Part shown: positions 61,299 through 64,000 of the stretch, piece by piece
How the letters are laid out: every line of letters starts with the position of its first letter
How positions within the stretch are numbered: the stretch's first letter is position 1
Assembly: GCA_015060165.1 (NCBI GenBank)
Contig: SUZC01000001.1
Location: 62,001 to 126,000 of the forward strand
DNA from: Rikenellaceae bacterium
GTDB taxonomy: Bacteria; Bacteroidota; Bacteroidia; Bacteroidales; Rikenellaceae
Length of the DNA stretch: 64,000 nt
Reading direction: 5' to 3'
Program-made: the position numbers and the translations under genes
The notes under the pieces: generated by a model
Told to the model about the DNA's origin: nothing
Seen by the model: only the letters and a program-made list of their open reading frames with translations
Database searches by the model: none

Positions 61299-64000
61299 TT
61301 ATTCTGCTTTTACAATACCAATCTTCGATTGTCCATCAACATAAATATAGAGAGGTTTTTCGAACTCCACACATCGCAGGTAATCGCCATCGTGACAAGC
61401 GGGCATAGAATCCAACTGAGCAATATTCAAAATTCCATCACCCTGCGATGGATTAAGCGAAAGATATCCCACACCGAGCGAGGTCACATTCTGGAAGAAG
61501 TGCGTACCTTGGCTCGCCTCAATGTTGAAGTTTGGCAAAGCAGACTCAACAATAACCCTTGCCTCCGAGATATGCGCCCACTTAACAGGAACTCCCAAGT
61601 TAGGATCTGATGAGCCCCAGCGACCAGTACCAATCAGCACATATTCTTTACCCTCCTCACGCATTCTCTTATTTACAGCATACAACTCATCGGCTATCTG
61701 TTGAGTTTTGAGCGATGAGAATTTATCCAATTTGACATAGACTATATGCTTTATATCACGCATACGTCCCACGCCTAACGCACACTCCGAATAGACTATC
61801 GAATTACTCTTATCCACTTGCGACCAATCGAGCTTGGCACTCTCCTCGTTACGGATAATAGGACGAATCTGCAGCAGATTGAATATCTGCATCTCACCCA
61901 TCGGCACATCCATATTTACGGCAAACTCTATCTCCACCGGGCAACGCATCTCGGCCTCACCCATTCGCAACATATCGCGAATAATTTCAGCCAACGGGAA
62001 TGCATTGTATTTAAGTATGCGATTGAATGTAATCACACGGAAGTATCGCGACAAGGTAGGACTCTCGCTTATGCGATTATTCTGATAATCGAAATACGAG
62101 CAGGCATACTTCGCATTGCGGAAGTCGTTCATTCGCGACACCGGTATTCGCTCAATATTTACTGCATCGTCGGTTGATTGACGGAAATTATCAGGATTAA
62201 GACTCAATGCCATAACCTCGGTTTGAGCATCCTGAACAGTAAGTTCTGTTGTTGATGTCTGCAACGCCTTATCGGGATATACAGGCGAGAATCGCAGACT
62301 CTTTCCTCCATCGACCACAGCTTTACCCAAGCCCATCACAATATTACATACTCCATCCTCAGCCTTCTCATATCCCAACGGATAGAGATTCTGTGAGCGT
62401 GCCACCCCAGACAAAGTTGGGAAGAAATATCCATTCTGCTCCGTACCGCACACCTCTTGTATCAGCACAGCCATTTTCTCCTCCGACAACAGATTTTGCG
62501 ACGACTGTATATACGCTCTCGACGATGAAAAATATACCGATGCATATACACTCTTGATCGCCCTAACCAGCATACGCAGCATCTGGTCATCGTTCTCACA
62601 TCGAGGAATCATATATGTTGAGTAGATTCCAGCAAATGGCTGATAATGAGAATCCTCCAATTTCGACGACGACCTGATAGCCAACGGCTTACGACAAGTT
62701 GCAACAAATACTTTCAGCTTCTGATACAACTCCACAGGCAGAGTAGAATTCAAGAATTCCGACAATATACCATCATCGTCCAGATCGCGACCAATAACAT
62801 ATTTCAGGCCATTTAGCTTGATAAACTGATCGAAATAATCAGTCGCCACAACCAGACTGCGTGGAATCATTATTCGCACGTTGGGATATTTATAGTATTG
62901 GTTATATTTGGCCAACATACTATTCATAAATGCCAAGCCACGTGCTTTACCACCAATTGAGCCCTCTCCCAAACGAGCGAAACCGATGGCATCGCTATAT
63001 GTATCCACATCAAACTGTGCCACCAAGCCCTGGCCCAACATCGTACGATAATCCTTAAAGAGCGAAACCAACGCAGCACGATGCTCGGCTATCGAACTAA
63101 AATGGCTACTATTGATATTTCTCAACACATTTGCAAGTGGGAACAGGCCTCGTGAGTAGAGCCACTTCGAGAGTTTCATCTGCGACAGGTGGAACTCCAG
63201 CACATCATCAGGCACCGTAGCAATCAAATCCTGCATCTGCATCAAATCGCGAGCTCGACCCACTTCAGCTCCTGTCTCATGGTTGCGGAATACAAACTCG
63301 CCGAAACCAAACTCACGCAAAATAACATCCTGCAACTCCGTGAGCAGAGTTTTCGACGATTTAGATATAAAGCCCACACCCATTTGTTCAGCAACAGCGT
63401 TGTAATTCTCTTGCGAAGATTGCAGGATAACAGGCATCCAGGGGGTCTCGGTCTTAATCATCTTGCAAATATCTATTCCCGCATCGAGTTTTTCATTCTC
63501 TGCCCTATCGCCTTGATTTAATATAAGACCCACGTCCGATATTACGCCCAACAGATTCTTCTTGTATTGCGAATATATCTCAATAGCATCGGTATAATTG
63601 GTTGCAAGCAACACCTTCGGACGAGCACGCTTACGATTAATCTGCTGCTGCTCGTTATAAGCATCTTTTAAGAATTCGCTATTCTGCACAAGAAGAATTT
63701 TATACAACTCAGGCAGATAGGTCGAATAGAAACGTACAGAATCCTCCACCAGCAGAATCGCCTGCACACCTCCCTCCAGGATGTCAGACTCGGCATTGAG
63801 TTTATCCTCCATAAGTTTGATGATAGCGATAATCAGTTCGGGATTACCGTGCCAGCAAAAGATGTTATCAATAGCTGTACAATTCTGCTCATCAATCTGG
63901 CGATAAATCTCTTTCGAAAAACTTGTCAACAACACCACCGGCAGATTGGGATATATCTTCTTGACTTCACGCGCAAAATCGAATACATTAGGCTCTCCTA
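61299..64000 (-). CDS. Receiver-like / PEP-pyruvate-binding (PPDK N-terminal ATP-grasp) fusion protein, N-terminus outside window
   Basis: ARLGEGSIGGKARGLAFMNS, KPLAIRSSSKLEDSHYQPFAGIYSTYM, LLQIRPI; upstream ILLVEDS...GVISDVGL...VILQSS...FISKSS. Frame stays open past supplied Met (63938) to window edge. Confidence 0.85.
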   Translation of the reverse strand, partial: GEPNVFDFAREVKKIYPNLPVVLLTSFSKEIYRQIDEQNCTAIDNIFCWHGNPELIIAIIKLMEDKLNAESDILEGGVQAILLVEDSVRFYSTYLPELYKILLVQNSEFLKDAYNEQQQINRKRARPKVLLATNYTDAIEIYSQYKKNLLGVISDVGLILNQGDRAENEKLDAGIDICKMIKTETPWMPVILQSSQENYNAVAEQMGVGFISKSSKTLLTELQDVILREFGFGEFVFRNHETGAEVGRARDLMQMQDLIATVPDDVLEFHLSQMKLSKWLYSRGLFPLANVLRNINSSHFSSIAEHRAALVSLFKDYRTMLGQGLVAQFDVDTYSDAIGFARLGEGSIGGKARGLAFMNSMLAKYNQYYKYPNVRIMIPRSLVVATDYFDQFIKLNGLKYVIGRDLDDDGILSEFLNSTLPVELYQKLKVFVATCRKPLAIRSSSKLEDSHYQPFAGIYSTYMIPRCENDDQMLRMLVRAIKSVYASVYFSSSRAYIQSSQNLLSEEKMAVLIQEVCGTEQNGYFFPTLSGVARSQNLYPLGYEKAEDGVCNIVMGLGKAVVDGGKSLRFSPVYPDKALQTSTTELTVQDAQTEVMALSLNPDNFRQSTDDAVNIERIPVSRMNDFRNAKYACSYFDYQNNRISESPTLSRYFRVITFNRILKYNAFPLAEIIRDMLRMGEAEMRCPVEIEFAVNMDVPMGEMQIFNLLQIRPIIRNEESAKLDWSQVDKSNSIVYSECALGVGRMRDIKHIVYVKLDKFSSLKTQQIADELYAVNKRMREEGKEYVLIGTGRWGSSDPNLGVPVKWAHISEARVIVESALPNFNIEASQGTHFFQNVTSLGVGYLSLNPSQGDGILNIAQLDSMPACHDGDYLRCVEFEKPLYIYVDGQSKIGIVKAE

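Overview
This 64-kb window looks like ordinary, mostly chromosomal DNA from a Bacteroidales-type genome: TAnnTTTG promoters, a short primary sigma factor, and Bacteroidetes-specific families. Annotations come from reading the supplied translations and sequence by eye; no database search was run. Contents: peptidase T, NAD synthase, GH20, a rhamnose catabolic cluster (rhaB, a GH78-like lipoprotein, rhaA, rhaT, rhaD, AraC), ftsE-like, gyrB, mutS, rsmD, glyA, rpoD, ung, a TPP riboswitch with a TonB receptor and PnuC/PnuT-type transporter, threonine synthase, AsmA, and others. There are four tRNAs (Asp, Lys, Met/CAT, Pro). I saw no CRISPR array, transposase, integrase, phage module or recognisable defence island, and I do not claim a new multi-gene system. 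The best leads are: a 63-bp duplication of the tRNA-Asp 3' end plus its terminator 234 bp downstream; a receiver / ATP-grasp (PPDK-N-like) fusion protein at the right edge; a K+-channel-like protein with a non-canonical selectivity filter; a degenerate SAM-methyltransferase-like protein; an amidase apparently interrupted by a golvesin-like domain; and a TPP riboswitch with a visible alternative pairing partner.
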